Assembly (NCBI GenBank): GCA_944324265.1
Contig: CALUVS010000006.1
Coordinates: 1 to 62,507, forward strand
Direction of reading: 5' to 3'
Source: an uncultured Traorella sp.
GTDB taxonomy: Bacteria; Bacillota_I; Bacilli_A; Erysipelotrichales; Erysipelotrichaceae
Length of the DNA stretch: 62,507 nucleotides
Made by a program: the position numbers and the translations under genes. The notes under the pieces are model-generated. The model was not told the origin of the DNA. It did no database searches and saw nothing but the letters and a program-made list of their open reading frames with translations. This document shows, one piece after another, positions 29,170 through 37,015 of the stretch. How positions within the stretch are numbered: position 1 is the stretch's first letter; every line of letters starts with the position of its first letter.

Positions 29170-30465
29170 ATGTCAAAAAAATTCAAGACAGGTTTATACA
29201 GTATTCTATGTGTCATATTGCTGATTTTTGTCCTGCTTTTTCTTCTCTTTTTGAAATGTCAGGGGTTTTTTGGCGTACAGCTGAAGTTCAATGGTTCCAA
29301 ACAGATCCAGATTGAGATTCATGAACCCTATCAGGAAGAAGGAATTCATGCCAGATGGAAATTTGAAGATGTATCAGATCAAGTTCAGATTTTTTCATCC
29401 ATCGATACTTCAAAACTCGGCAAACAGGAAGTCAGTTATCAATTTATGCAGGAAAAAATTACTCGTATTGTCGATGTGGTCGATACAACCGCTCCTCATA
29501 TCAGCTTGATCGGTCAGGAAAAGGTCATTGTATTTCAGAATGAAGAATATACAGAGGAAGGGATCAATGTTGCGGATAATTCTTTGGAAGATCTTCAGGG
29601 AAAGATTAATATAAGCCAAAATATCAACACGCACATCATCGGTCAATATGAAGTTTTATATGAGGTCAGTGATTCTTCCGGCAATCGTGCTGAATTAAAA
29701 AGAGCCGTGTGGGTCGTTAAAAATCCGGCGCTGGAAAAATTATTTTATCATTATGATGATATCGATAATACCCTTCAATCTTGGTGGTTTCATAAAGCTA
29801 AGGATCATGAGCGCAAACCGCCGAGCTTTGATCCTGAATTGATGGAAAAATATAATGCCATTTATCTTGGCAATGATGAAAAGGTCATTTATCTGACTTA
29901 TGATGAGGGCGGCAGTGATATTACTTATATCAAAGAAATTACTGACATCTTGAATCATCATGATATTCAGGCAACGTACTTTCTGACTCGCAATTATATT
30001 AAAAATGAAGCTGAATTTATGCGTGAATTGGTCAATCAGGGACATGTGGTTGCCAATCATACGCGCAATCATTATTCCATGCGGGATTATGCTACGGAAA
30101 GCGGTGCTTCTGCTTTTGTCAGTGAAATTACGGATACACAGAAAACAATCTATGAAGTGACTCAGCAGGAACCGCCGATGATCTTTCGTTTTCCGAAAGG
30201 AGAATACAGTGAAAGAGCGTTGGCGATGGTTCATGATTTAGGATATCAAACTGTTTTCTGGAGTCATGCTTATCATGATTATGGTGAAGATGTATCCAAG
30301 GAAGAAGCTTATAATAATTTGATCACCCATCTGCATCCGGGAGCCATCTATTTATTGCATCCTTCCAATAAAGGCAATTTGGACAGCTTAAATGACTTTA
30401 TCGAGGAAGCAATCAAACAGAATTATCGATTTGATGTCATCAGTTCATTGCAAAATGAAAAATGA
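29170..30465 (+). CDS. Membrane-anchored polysaccharide deacetylase (PdaA-like) with Ig-like domain
   Basis: A 431-residue protein with an N-terminal membrane anchor (about 10-34) and a bacterial Ig-like DUF5011 domain (about 110-185, VIVFQNEEYTEEGINVADNS). A linker leads to a NodB deacetylase domain (235-430). The first motif is LTYDEGG (catalytic Asp-Glu as in PdaA), the zinc motif is HTRNH, and RFPKGEYS and LLHPSN follow. PdaA-like enzymes act on muramic acid or GlcNAc in peptidoglycan, in spores for cortex formation. ATG follows AGAGGAGG. Confidence 0.88.
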   Translation: MSKKFKTGLYSILCVILLIFVLLFLLFLKCQGFFGVQLKFNGSKQIQIEIHEPYQEEGIHARWKFEDVSDQVQIFSSIDTSKLGKQEVSYQFMQEKITRIVDVVDTTAPHISLIGQEKVIVFQNEEYTEEGINVADNSLEDLQGKINISQNINTHIIGQYEVLYEVSDSSGNRAELKRAVWVVKNPALEKLFYHYDDIDNTLQSWWFHKAKDHERKPPSFDPELMEKYNAIYLGNDEKVIYLTYDEGGSDITYIKEITDILNHHDIQATYFLTRNYIKNEAEFMRELVNQGHVVANHTRNHYSMRDYATESGASAFVSEITDTQKTIYEVTQQEPPMIFRFPKGEYSERALAMVHDLGYQTVFWSHAYHDYGEDVSKEEAYNNLITHLHPGAIYLLHPSNKGNLDSLNDFIEEAIKQNYRFDVISSLQNEK

Positions 30466-30525
30466 GTCTTTCCTAACTTCCTAAAAAAGTGTAAAATATA
30501 CACGTTATAGAAAGAAGGAATGAAG

Positions 30526-32304
30526 ATGAACGTGAATGAAAGAATTCAAGCACTTCGTGCATTGATGAAAGAAAAAAACATTACTGCAGTATATATTCCT
30601 ACTTCTGATTTTCATAATTCAGAATATGTAGGGGATTATTTCAAATGCCGTGCCTATATGACAAACTTTTATGGCAGTGCCGGTGTTGTATTGATTACCC
30701 AAGAGAAAGCTTTATTATGGACAGATGCTCGCTATTTCATTATTGCGGCGAATGCCATCAAAGACAATGAAGTTATTTTGATGAAGATGGCAGAAGAAGG
30801 TGTTCCGACAATTGAGGAATATATGTGTGAACATCTGCATGCCAATGATACATTAGCCTTTGACGGCCGTGTTGTCAGTGCTACTTTGTATAAGCAATGG
30901 AAAGAATTATTGCCGGAAGTCAACTTTAAGAGTGATGAAGACTTAGTCGGTCAGATCTGGACAGATCGTCCTGAATTATCCAATGCTCCGGCATGGCTTT
31001 TATCTGAAAAATATACCGGCAAAAGCACAGCTCAGAAAATCAGTGAGATCCGTGAAAAGATGAAAGAATACGGGACTGATTATCATTTGATTTCTACTTT
31101 GGATGATAATGCATGGCTGTTCAATATGCGCGGTGATGATGTTCATTCTTCACCGGTTGTCTTAAGCTACTCTATCATCGGAATGGATGAAGTTCGCTTG
31201 TTTGTGAATGAAAACAAGCTCAGTGATGAATTGAAGGATTATTTGAAACAAAGCGGAGTAGTCTGCTATCCATATAATGATGTTTATGAACACTTGACAC
31301 AATTGCCGAAGGATAAAACAATGCTGATGAACAGTGCTGTTGTCAATTCCTTGTTATTGTCTAGCTGTGCCTGCAAGATCGTTGATGCTCCGGCACCATC
31401 TACATTGATGAAAGCTATGAAGAATGAAGTGGAAATTGAAAATACACGTCAGGCTCATTTAGTGGATGGAGTAGCAGTAACTAAATTTATGATCTGGCTG
31501 AAGGATGAAATCAAAAAACGTGAAATCAGTGAATTGGAAGCCGCTGAAGTATTGTATAACTATCGCAGCGAATGTGAAGATCTCATTGAATTGAGTTTTG
31601 ATACGATTGCCGGCTATGGCCCTAACGGTGCCAGCATGCACTATACCGCCAGTCCGGAATCTTATGCTATGTGCAAAGCAGAAGGATTCTTGTTAGTGGA
31701 CAGCGGGGGAACTTACAAACAAGGAACAACCGATATTACACGTACCTTTGTTTTAGGTCCTTTGAATGAAACTTTCCGCAGTCATTTTACTACTGTTCTG
31801 CGTTCTTTGATTGATTTATCTTTGGCACATTTCCCATATGGAGCTACAGGAGCTAACTTAGACAGTATTTCCCGTCAGGTATTCTGGGAAAAAGGATTGG
31901 ATTTCAAACATGGTACAGGACATGGTGTCGGCCATGTATTGAATGTTCATGAAGGCCCAAATAATATTTTCTGGCGTATTTCACCAAATCGTCCTTCTAT
32001 TGTCATGGAAGAAGGCATGATTACTTCCAATGAACCAGGCTATTATGAAGAAGGCAGCCATGGTATTCGCTTAGAAAATGAAATTTTGACAGTGAAAGCA
32101 GAAAAAACAGAATATGGTCAGTTCATGAAATTTGAAACTTTGACATTAGCACCATTGGATCTGGATGGAGTCAATGTTGATGAATTGACACAGTATGAAA
32201 AAGCATGGCTCAATGATTATCACAAGACAGTGTATGAAAAGATTTCACCATTCTTGAATGAACATGAAAAGCAGATGCTTGCGATTTATACAAGAGCTAT
32301 TTAA
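30526..32304 (+). CDS. Xaa-Pro aminopeptidase (M24B)
   Basis: Cytosolic metallopeptidase removing N-terminal residues ahead of proline. Two creatinase-like N-terminal domains (1-300) precede the pita-bread domain, with metal ligands in LVDSGGTYKQGTTDITRTF (two Asp), HGTGHGVGHVLNVHEGPN (His), SNEPGYYEEG (Glu) and RLENEI (Glu). The length of 592 fits three-domain enzymes of the eukaryotic APP1 type, also found in Firmicutes. ATG 30526 suits the AGAAGGA site better than ATG 30520. Confidence 0.93.
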   Translation: MNVNERIQALRALMKEKNITAVYIPTSDFHNSEYVGDYFKCRAYMTNFYGSAGVVLITQEKALLWTDARYFIIAANAIKDNEVILMKMAEEGVPTIEEYMCEHLHANDTLAFDGRVVSATLYKQWKELLPEVNFKSDEDLVGQIWTDRPELSNAPAWLLSEKYTGKSTAQKISEIREKMKEYGTDYHLISTLDDNAWLFNMRGDDVHSSPVVLSYSIIGMDEVRLFVNENKLSDELKDYLKQSGVVCYPYNDVYEHLTQLPKDKTMLMNSAVVNSLLLSSCACKIVDAPAPSTLMKAMKNEVEIENTRQAHLVDGVAVTKFMIWLKDEIKKREISELEAAEVLYNYRSECEDLIELSFDTIAGYGPNGASMHYTASPESYAMCKAEGFLLVDSGGTYKQGTTDITRTFVLGPLNETFRSHFTTVLRSLIDLSLAHFPYGATGANLDSISRQVFWEKGLDFKHGTGHGVGHVLNVHEGPNNIFWRISPNRPSIVMEEGMITSNEPGYYEEGSHGIRLENEILTVKAEKTEYGQFMKFETLTLAPLDLDGVNVDELTQYEKAWLNDYHKTVYEKISPFLNEHEKQMLAIYTRAI

Positions 32305-32330
32305 AACCTTCCGCAGTGAAGGTTTTCTTT
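32303..32330 (+). terminator. Terminator after the aminopeptidase gene
   Basis: AAAACCTTC, 6-nt loop, GAAGGTTTT then CTTTT, starting inside the stop codon. Confidence 0.88.
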
Positions 32331-32373
32331 TGGCTTGTGAAATGGTATGATGTAGATGAAAAAGGAGAAAATT

Positions 32374-33570
32374 ATGACATATCCAACAGTAAAATTAAAA
32401 AAAGGAGAAGGACGTACCCTTTATGGCGGAGGCTATTGGGTGTATGACAATGAAATAGAAAGTGCAGAAGCTTATGAAAACGGCGGATTGGTTCGTGTGG
32501 TTGATGCTCGGGATCATTTGATGGGCATTGGTTTTATCAATGATGCATCTAAGATCAGAATTCGTCTGATGACAAGAAAAGAAGAAGTCATTGATGAAGC
32601 CTTTCTTGAACAGCGCATCCGCAATGCCTGGCAGTATCGCAAGGATACGATTGATACTTCCAGCTGCCGTGTGATCTTTGGAGAAGCGGATTATTTTCCG
32701 GGGCTGGTCATTGATAAGTTTGAAGATGTATTGGTCGTAGAATCGTTGGCTTTGGGCATTGACCGCATGAAAATAACGATCATTGAACTGTTGAAGAAAG
32801 TATTGGCGGAAGAGGGAATTCACATCCGAGGCGTTTATGAACGCAGTGATGCGAAGGTTCGTCTGCAGGAAGGCATGGAGCGCATCAAGGGATTCATCGG
32901 TGAACCGTTTGATACGCAGGTGCAGATCATTGAGAATGGCGTCAAATATTTGGTGGATGTCGAAAATGGTCAGAAAACCGGTTTCTTTCTGGATCAGAAA
33001 AACAATCGAAGAGATGTACAGAGAATCTGCAAAGATAAGACAGTCTTGGATTGCTTTACTCATACCGGTTCTTTTGCTTTGAATGCCGGACTTGGAAAAG
33101 CCAAATCAGTTTTAGGTGTGGATGCCAGTGATGTTGCTATTGAACAGGCAAGAAAAAATACCGAACTGAATCAATTGAGTGATGTTGTTCAATTTGAATG
33201 CTGTGATGTATTTGATCTATTGCCGCAGTTGGAAAAAGAAGGAAAGAAATTTGATGTGGTAATTCTTGATCCGCCGGCTTTTACCAAATCACGCAATTCC
33301 ATCAAAAATGCAGTCAAAGGCTATCGTGAGATCAACATGCGCGGAATGAAATTGGTGAAAAACGGCGGTTATCTGGCTACTTGTTCCTGCTCGCATTTCA
33401 TGAATCCGGAATTATTTGCCAAGACGATTCAGCAGGCCGCTGTTTCGGCAAAGAAAACATTGCGTCAGGTGTCTTTTTCTACACAGGCCTGTGATCATCC
33501 GATTATTTGGAATAATGGAGAATCTTATTATTTGAAATTTTATATTTTCCAAGTATGTGAAGAAAGATAG
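32374..33570 (+). CDS. Class I SAM-dependent rRNA methyltransferase (RlmI-like)
   Basis: A 398-residue enzyme with an N-terminal PUA domain (1-75), a middle domain, and a Rossmann methyltransferase domain holding LDCFTHTGSFALNAG, GVDASDVAIEQARKN and LDPPAFTKSRN; the NPPY-type motif here is DPPA, as in m5C-forming RlmI/YwbD enzymes. The YLATCSCS segment carries Cys residues expected for m5C catalysis. ATG 32374 follows AAGGAGAAAATT; an upstream ATG lies within the promoter and ribosome site. Confidence 0.9.
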   Translation: MTYPTVKLKKGEGRTLYGGGYWVYDNEIESAEAYENGGLVRVVDARDHLMGIGFINDASKIRIRLMTRKEEVIDEAFLEQRIRNAWQYRKDTIDTSSCRVIFGEADYFPGLVIDKFEDVLVVESLALGIDRMKITIIELLKKVLAEEGIHIRGVYERSDAKVRLQEGMERIKGFIGEPFDTQVQIIENGVKYLVDVENGQKTGFFLDQKNNRRDVQRICKDKTVLDCFTHTGSFALNAGLGKAKSVLGVDASDVAIEQARKNTELNQLSDVVQFECCDVFDLLPQLEKEGKKFDVVILDPPAFTKSRNSIKNAVKGYREINMRGMKLVKNGGYLATCSCSHFMNPELFAKTIQQAAVSAKKTLRQVSFSTQACDHPIIWNNGESYYLKFYIFQVCEER

Positions 33571-33597
33571 GAATATTCATCATTTGGAGGAATATTG

Positions 33598-34188
33598 ATG
33601 CACAAAGATAAAAGAATACGTAAATGGTTAATGGGTATAAGTTTGATTTGTTTATCGTTGTTAAGTGTCGGCTGCAGTCAAAATAATAAAAATGAAATAC
33701 AGGAAGAAGCATTGACTGAAATTACGATTCCAGCCTCTTTTCTGCAGTTTACAGGGAATGATGTCCAAGAAAGTGCTCAAGGGTATGAAGCGTATTGTAC
33801 GGATGCACAGATATCCGGGGAGGATGTCGTGCTGCAGGTAACAGAACAGGAAAAAGCAGATCTTATCAAAATGAATCAGGATTATATTGATGATGCTTTG
33901 GCTGATTTTACAGCTGAAAATCCGCAGTATTCTTATGAATTGAAAGAAGATTTCAGCCGTGTGACTTATCGTTTTGATGAAAACATCGATCCGACTGTCA
34001 TGGCTTCTTTGCTGATGGGTGTTACTTCTATGACTGTTTTAAACGGCATTATTGAAAATAATGAAAGTGATTGGAGCATTGAAGTGATCATTGAAAATTG
34101 TCATACTAATAAAATCGTGGCAGAAGGAACATTGCCGCAGGATACCATTGCTTTCGGTGAAAGCGAATGGCAGCAAAGTTATGAATAA
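33598..34188 (+). CDS. Putative lipoprotein, unknown
   Basis: A 196-residue exported protein with a basic N-terminus and lipobox LLSVGC. The mature part is acidic, includes ENPQYSYELKEDFSRVTYRFDE and may form one compact domain; I do not recognise a family. ATG 33598 follows GGAGGAATATTG. It is the only gene here between the methyltransferase and a P-loop protein, all on the same strand. Confidence 0.78.
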   Translation: MHKDKRIRKWLMGISLICLSLLSVGCSQNNKNEIQEEALTEITIPASFLQFTGNDVQESAQGYEAYCTDAQISGEDVVLQVTEQEKADLIKMNQDYIDDALADFTAENPQYSYELKEDFSRVTYRFDENIDPTVMASLLMGVTSMTVLNGIIENNESDWSIEVIIENCHTNKIVAEGTLPQDTIAFGESEWQQSYE

Positions 34189-34223
34189 GTCTTAAAAATA
34201 CGAACAATTGAAGGAGGGATATT

Positions 34224-34742
34224 ATGATCATTCTGATCAGCGGTTCATCTCACACAGGGAAGACATTGCTTGCTCAAAAGCTCATGGAAAAGAAGCATAT
34301 GCCATATTATTCCATTGATCATCTGAAAATGGGGCTGATTCGTTCAGGACAAACTTCCTTATCTGTGGAAGAAGATGATCAGCTGACGGAATATCTGTGG
34401 CCGATCGTTGCGGAGATCATCAAAACAGCAATTGAAAATCATCAGCATTTGATCATTGAAGGCTGTTATATTCCTTTTGATTGGAAGAAAAGCTTTGAAC
34501 CGATTTATCTGAAACATATTCGCTATATCTGTCTGATTTTTACAGAGAATTATATTGAGAAGCATTTTCAGGATGTTTTGAAGAATGCGAATGCGATTGA
34601 ACATCGTTTACATGATTATGTAGAAAAAGAGGCTTTGATCAAAGAAAATAGATATAATCTTGCGATGTGTCTGAAATATCAGTGTACTTATTTTCTGATC
34701 AATGAAAAATATAATCTGGATTCACTCGTTTTTGCATTTTAG
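34224..34742 (+). CDS. P-loop NTPase, small-molecule kinase-like
   Basis: A 172-residue protein with Walker A ISGSSHTGKT (5-14), a YSIDHLKMGLIR segment and LIIEGCYIPFDW in the place of the substrate/lid region, as in AAA_33 or zeta-toxin-related kinases. The substrate is unknown. Ribosome site GGAGGGATATT. No antitoxin-like gene is adjacent, so a toxin reading is not favoured. Confidence 0.75.
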   Translation: MIILISGSSHTGKTLLAQKLMEKKHMPYYSIDHLKMGLIRSGQTSLSVEEDDQLTEYLWPIVAEIIKTAIENHQHLIIEGCYIPFDWKKSFEPIYLKHIRYICLIFTENYIEKHFQDVLKNANAIEHRLHDYVEKEALIKENRYNLAMCLKYQCTYFLINEKYNLDSLVFAF

Positions 34743-34759
34743 TAAAATTCGGCTATAAT
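34731..34759 (+). promoter_or_regulatory. Promoter abutting the ABC permease start
   Basis: TTTGCA, 17-nt spacer, TATAAT ending 7 nt before the ATG; the -35 lies in the end of the preceding gene. No ribosome site fits, so the transcript would be leaderless. Confidence 0.68.
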
Positions 34760-34766
34760 AGAAAAT

Positions 34767-35504
34767 ATGAAAAAAAGAGGATGGATCACAGTAATCATAC
34801 TGCTTTTGATATGGCTGTATCTGGGGAAAGCAGTAAATAACGAAATACGTCTGCCGGCTTTGATGGATGTCATGGATACGATGATCATGCAGGCATCAAG
34901 TCCTGAGTTTTATCAGGCTTTTTGGATGACGATCCAAAGAAGTCTGAGCGGTCTTATCATAGCAGGTATTGCCGGGCTGATATTAGGAGTTCTCAGCGGC
35001 TTATATCCCAAATTTGAAGAGTATTTTTCACCGATATATCTGATTTTGAAAAGTATTCCCAATGTATCTTACATTCTGATTGTCTTGATTTGGACAAGCA
35101 ATGATTTTGCGGTCAAGACCATCAGCTTTATGATCATTTTTCCGATGACCTATGCCAATGTTTTGAGCGGTATGAAAAGCATTGATCAGGATTTATTGGA
35201 TGTGATGGAATTGTATCCTGAAAGTAAATTCACAGAAATCATTCATGTTTATCTGCCATTGATCTCACCTTATGTTTTAGCCGCATTGAATAACGGCTTG
35301 GGACTGGCTTTTAAGGTAGGAATCATGGCTGAGATCATTGGTTCTGTCTCTCCGGGAGTCGGACGTATGTTTCAGGTTTACCGCATCAATGTCGATATGA
35401 CATCAACGTTTGCATTGACAATCTGGGTAGTGCTTTTCTTAGGATTGCTGGAACTGATCATTCGTTTGATCCGCCGGCAATTAGAAAAATATCATGTTTC
35501 ATGA
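34767..35504 (+). CDS. ABC transporter permease (SsuC/TauC type), no partners nearby
   Basis: A 245-residue permease with about six membrane segments. The inner-membrane component loop is DLLDVMELYPESKFTEIIHVYLPLISPY, which holds the EAA-like coupling helix of nitrate/sulfonate/taurine-type importers. Neither an ATPase nor a binding protein lies beside it. The start is set by the membrane helix at residues 7-23 and by the promoter 7 nt upstream. Confidence 0.85.
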   Translation: MKKRGWITVIILLLIWLYLGKAVNNEIRLPALMDVMDTMIMQASSPEFYQAFWMTIQRSLSGLIIAGIAGLILGVLSGLYPKFEEYFSPIYLILKSIPNVSYILIVLIWTSNDFAVKTISFMIIFPMTYANVLSGMKSIDQDLLDVMELYPESKFTEIIHVYLPLISPYVLAALNNGLGLAFKVGIMAEIIGSVSPGVGRMFQVYRINVDMTSTFALTIWVVLFLGLLELIIRLIRRQLEKYHVS

Positions 35505-35527
35505 CTGCAGTATGCAGTCTTTTTCTT
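35503..35527 (+). terminator. Terminator after the ABC permease
   Basis: GACTGCA, loop GTA, TGCAGTC followed by T5C; it begins in the stop codon. Confidence 0.9.
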
Positions 35528-35543
35528 TATCTGAAAGAAATCT

Positions 35544-35669
35544 TTGTGAAAATATGGATCATTTTTGTGAATATATTATCATGATGAAATTTTGAAAGAC
35601 TTGAAATTTGGCATGATTTCATGGAATTGTGAAGTTTTTCTTTAGTGAAAACGCTTTATTTTTTCACAA
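35544..35669. promoter_or_regulatory. TTGTGAA repeat array upstream of the hydrogenase operon
   Basis: TTGTGAA occurs at 35544, 35565 and 35627 (spacings 21 and 62, close to two and six helical turns), with an inverted TTCACAA at 35663. TTGTGAATATATTATCAT at 35565 is the closest to a full Rex operator, but its second arm is degraded. Candidate redox control region; regulator unproven. Confidence 0.45.
35646..35659 (+). promoter_or_regulatory. cre-like site 1
   Basis: TGAAAACGCTTTAT keeps the central CG of the catabolite-responsive element and differs only near the end. It lies about 30 nt upstream of the operon -35. Confidence 0.45.
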
Positions 35670-35679
35670 GAACAGCTTC

Positions 35680-35716
35680 TGAAAGTGTTTTCAATTGAAA
35701 AAAATAATGGTATTAT
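35680..35716 (+). promoter_or_regulatory. Hydrogenase operon promoter overlapped by cre-like site 2
   Basis: TGAAAGTGTTTTCA (35680-35693) differs by one base from a classic cre box. Its last six bases serve as the -35 TTTTCA, followed by a 17-nt spacer and TATTAT (35711-35716). This predicts repression by CcpA binding at the -35. Confidence 0.55.
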
Positions 35717-35762
35717 ATAAGCAGTAATAGGTGTTTTTCAATTATGAAAGAGGTGTAAGAAA

Positions 35763-36248
35763 ATGGAAAAACTGAATGCCATGTCCATTGCGAAAATTGA
35801 TGAAATCGTAGCACGGCACAAAGGAAAAAAGGGTCCAGTGAAATTGATGCTACATGATGTTCAGCATGAATTGGGCTATATTCCTTTTGATGCTATGGTC
35901 AAGATCGCAGATGCCTGTGGAGTGAGTGTTGCCAATGTTTATGGGGTTGTAACGTTCTATACGCAGTTTACAACAGAACCAAAAGGAAAACATGTGATCA
36001 ATATCTGTATGGGAACAGCTTGCTATGTCAAGGGGGCTCAGCAGTTATTGGATAAGATGTGTGAAGTTTGTGAATGCAAGGTTAATTCAACAAGTGATGA
36101 TGGGTTGTTTTCCATTGATGCAACTCGCTGCTTGGGTGCATGCGGATTGGCACCGGTCATGATCATTGATGGCAAAGTACATGGAAATATCACTGATTTG
36201 TCCAGCATGGAATTGCTTATCTATGAAATGAGAGCGATGGAAGCTTAA
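35763..36248 (+). CDS. hydC: NuoE/HydC-like [2Fe-2S] hydrogenase subunit
   Basis: A 161-residue thioredoxin-fold subunit. N-terminal helices (LMLHDVQHELGYIPFDAMVKI) lead to a [2Fe-2S] site of four Cys in CMGTAC and CLGACG. In trimeric bifurcating hydrogenases, HydC works with HydB to oxidise NADH. The start follows GAAAGAGGTGTAAGAA. First gene of the operon. Confidence 0.9.
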   Translation: MEKLNAMSIAKIDEIVARHKGKKGPVKLMLHDVQHELGYIPFDAMVKIADACGVSVANVYGVVTFYTQFTTEPKGKHVINICMGTACYVKGAQQLLDKMCEVCECKVNSTSDDGLFSIDATRCLGACGLAPVMIIDGKVHGNITDLSSMELLIYEMRAMEA

Positions 36249-36249
36249 G

Positions 36250-36597
36250 ATGAAACTGGCAGAGTTGGAAAAAATCTTGGATATTACAGTTGTCAATATG
36301 GCTGATGATTGTGAATTCGATGTTGCTTTTGCAACGGATTTGATGAGTGATGCTTTGCATTTGATTCAGGACAACAGTGACAAGACATTATTGATTACAG
36401 GCTTATGCAATGCACAGAGTGTGCGTACAGCGGATATGCTGGATCTGAAGACAATTTTATATGTTCGCGGCAAAACACTTCAGGAAGAGGATCTGCAGCT
36501 GGCAAAAAGCCTGAATCTGAATATTTTATCAACAAAATTAACAATGTATGAAGTATGTGGACAGCTTTATGAAAAAGGATTAAAACCTGTTTCATAA
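36250..36597 (+). CDS. DRTGG domain protein 1
   Basis: A 115-residue single DRTGG-type domain (residues 35-110, LLITGLCNAQSVRTADMLDLKTILYVRGK). The domain is found near phosphotransacetylase and CBS proteins and, repeatedly, in hydrogenase operons; function unknown, possibly nucleotide sensing. It starts 1 nt after hydC and is followed at 1 nt by an ATPase-fold gene. A second copy lies at 38183. Confidence 0.8.
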   Translation: MKLAELEKILDITVVNMADDCEFDVAFATDLMSDALHLIQDNSDKTLLITGLCNAQSVRTADMLDLKTILYVRGKTLQEEDLQLAKSLNLNILSTKLTMYEVCGQLYEKGLKPVS

Positions 36598-36598
36598 A

Positions 36599-37015
36599 AT
36601 GTTTGAACAAAGGTATGCTATCCTGCGTGAAGATTATGCCAATGCCGGCAAGGCCAGCAGTGCCATCAAAAGTGCATTGAAACAGCTGGGAATTGCTCCT
36701 GACATTTTAAGAAGAATTGCGGTAGCTTGCTATGAAGCAGAAATCAATCTGATCATTCATTCCTACGGCGGAGAGATCTTGATGAATATTGATGAAGAAA
36801 ACAGCAAGGTCATTCTTTCTTTCAATGATACAGGACCGGGTATTCCAGATATGGAAAAAGCTTTGACACCTGGCTTTTCAACGGCCAGTGCAACGGCTCG
36901 TGAGTTTGGCTTCGGCGCTGGGATGGGATTGCCGAATATTAAGCGTGTATCAGATGAATTTGATGTAGTCAGCAGCAGTGAAGGAACACATCTGAAGATA
37001 GGATTTTATGTATGA
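36599..37015 (+). CDS. GHKL ATPase, anti-sigma/serine kinase-like
   Basis: A 138-residue ATP-binding domain of the RsbW/SpoIIAB type: N-box CYEAEINLIIHSYGG, G1 box DTGPGIPD and G2 box FGFGAGMGLPNIKRVSDEF. No kinase dimerisation His domain is present. Its partner is unknown; co-location with a sensory hydrogenase suggests a signalling role. It overlaps the next gene by 4 nt. Confidence 0.85.
   Translation: MFEQRYAILREDYANAGKASSAIKSALKQLGIAPDILRRIAVACYEAEINLIIHSYGGEILMNIDEENSKVILSFNDTGPGIPDMEKALTPGFSTASATAREFGFGAGMGLPNIKRVSDEFDVVSSSEGTHLKIGFYV

Noticed and set aside
34224-34742. P-loop protein as a zeta-type toxin
   Set aside because: No small antitoxin gene is adjacent, and the Walker A motif alone is too general.
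35541-35762. A full consensus Rex operator upstream of the hydrogenase operon
   Set aside because: Only single TTGTGAA arms are intact; no 18-nt site with both arms at the right spacing is present, so it is listed only as a half-site array.
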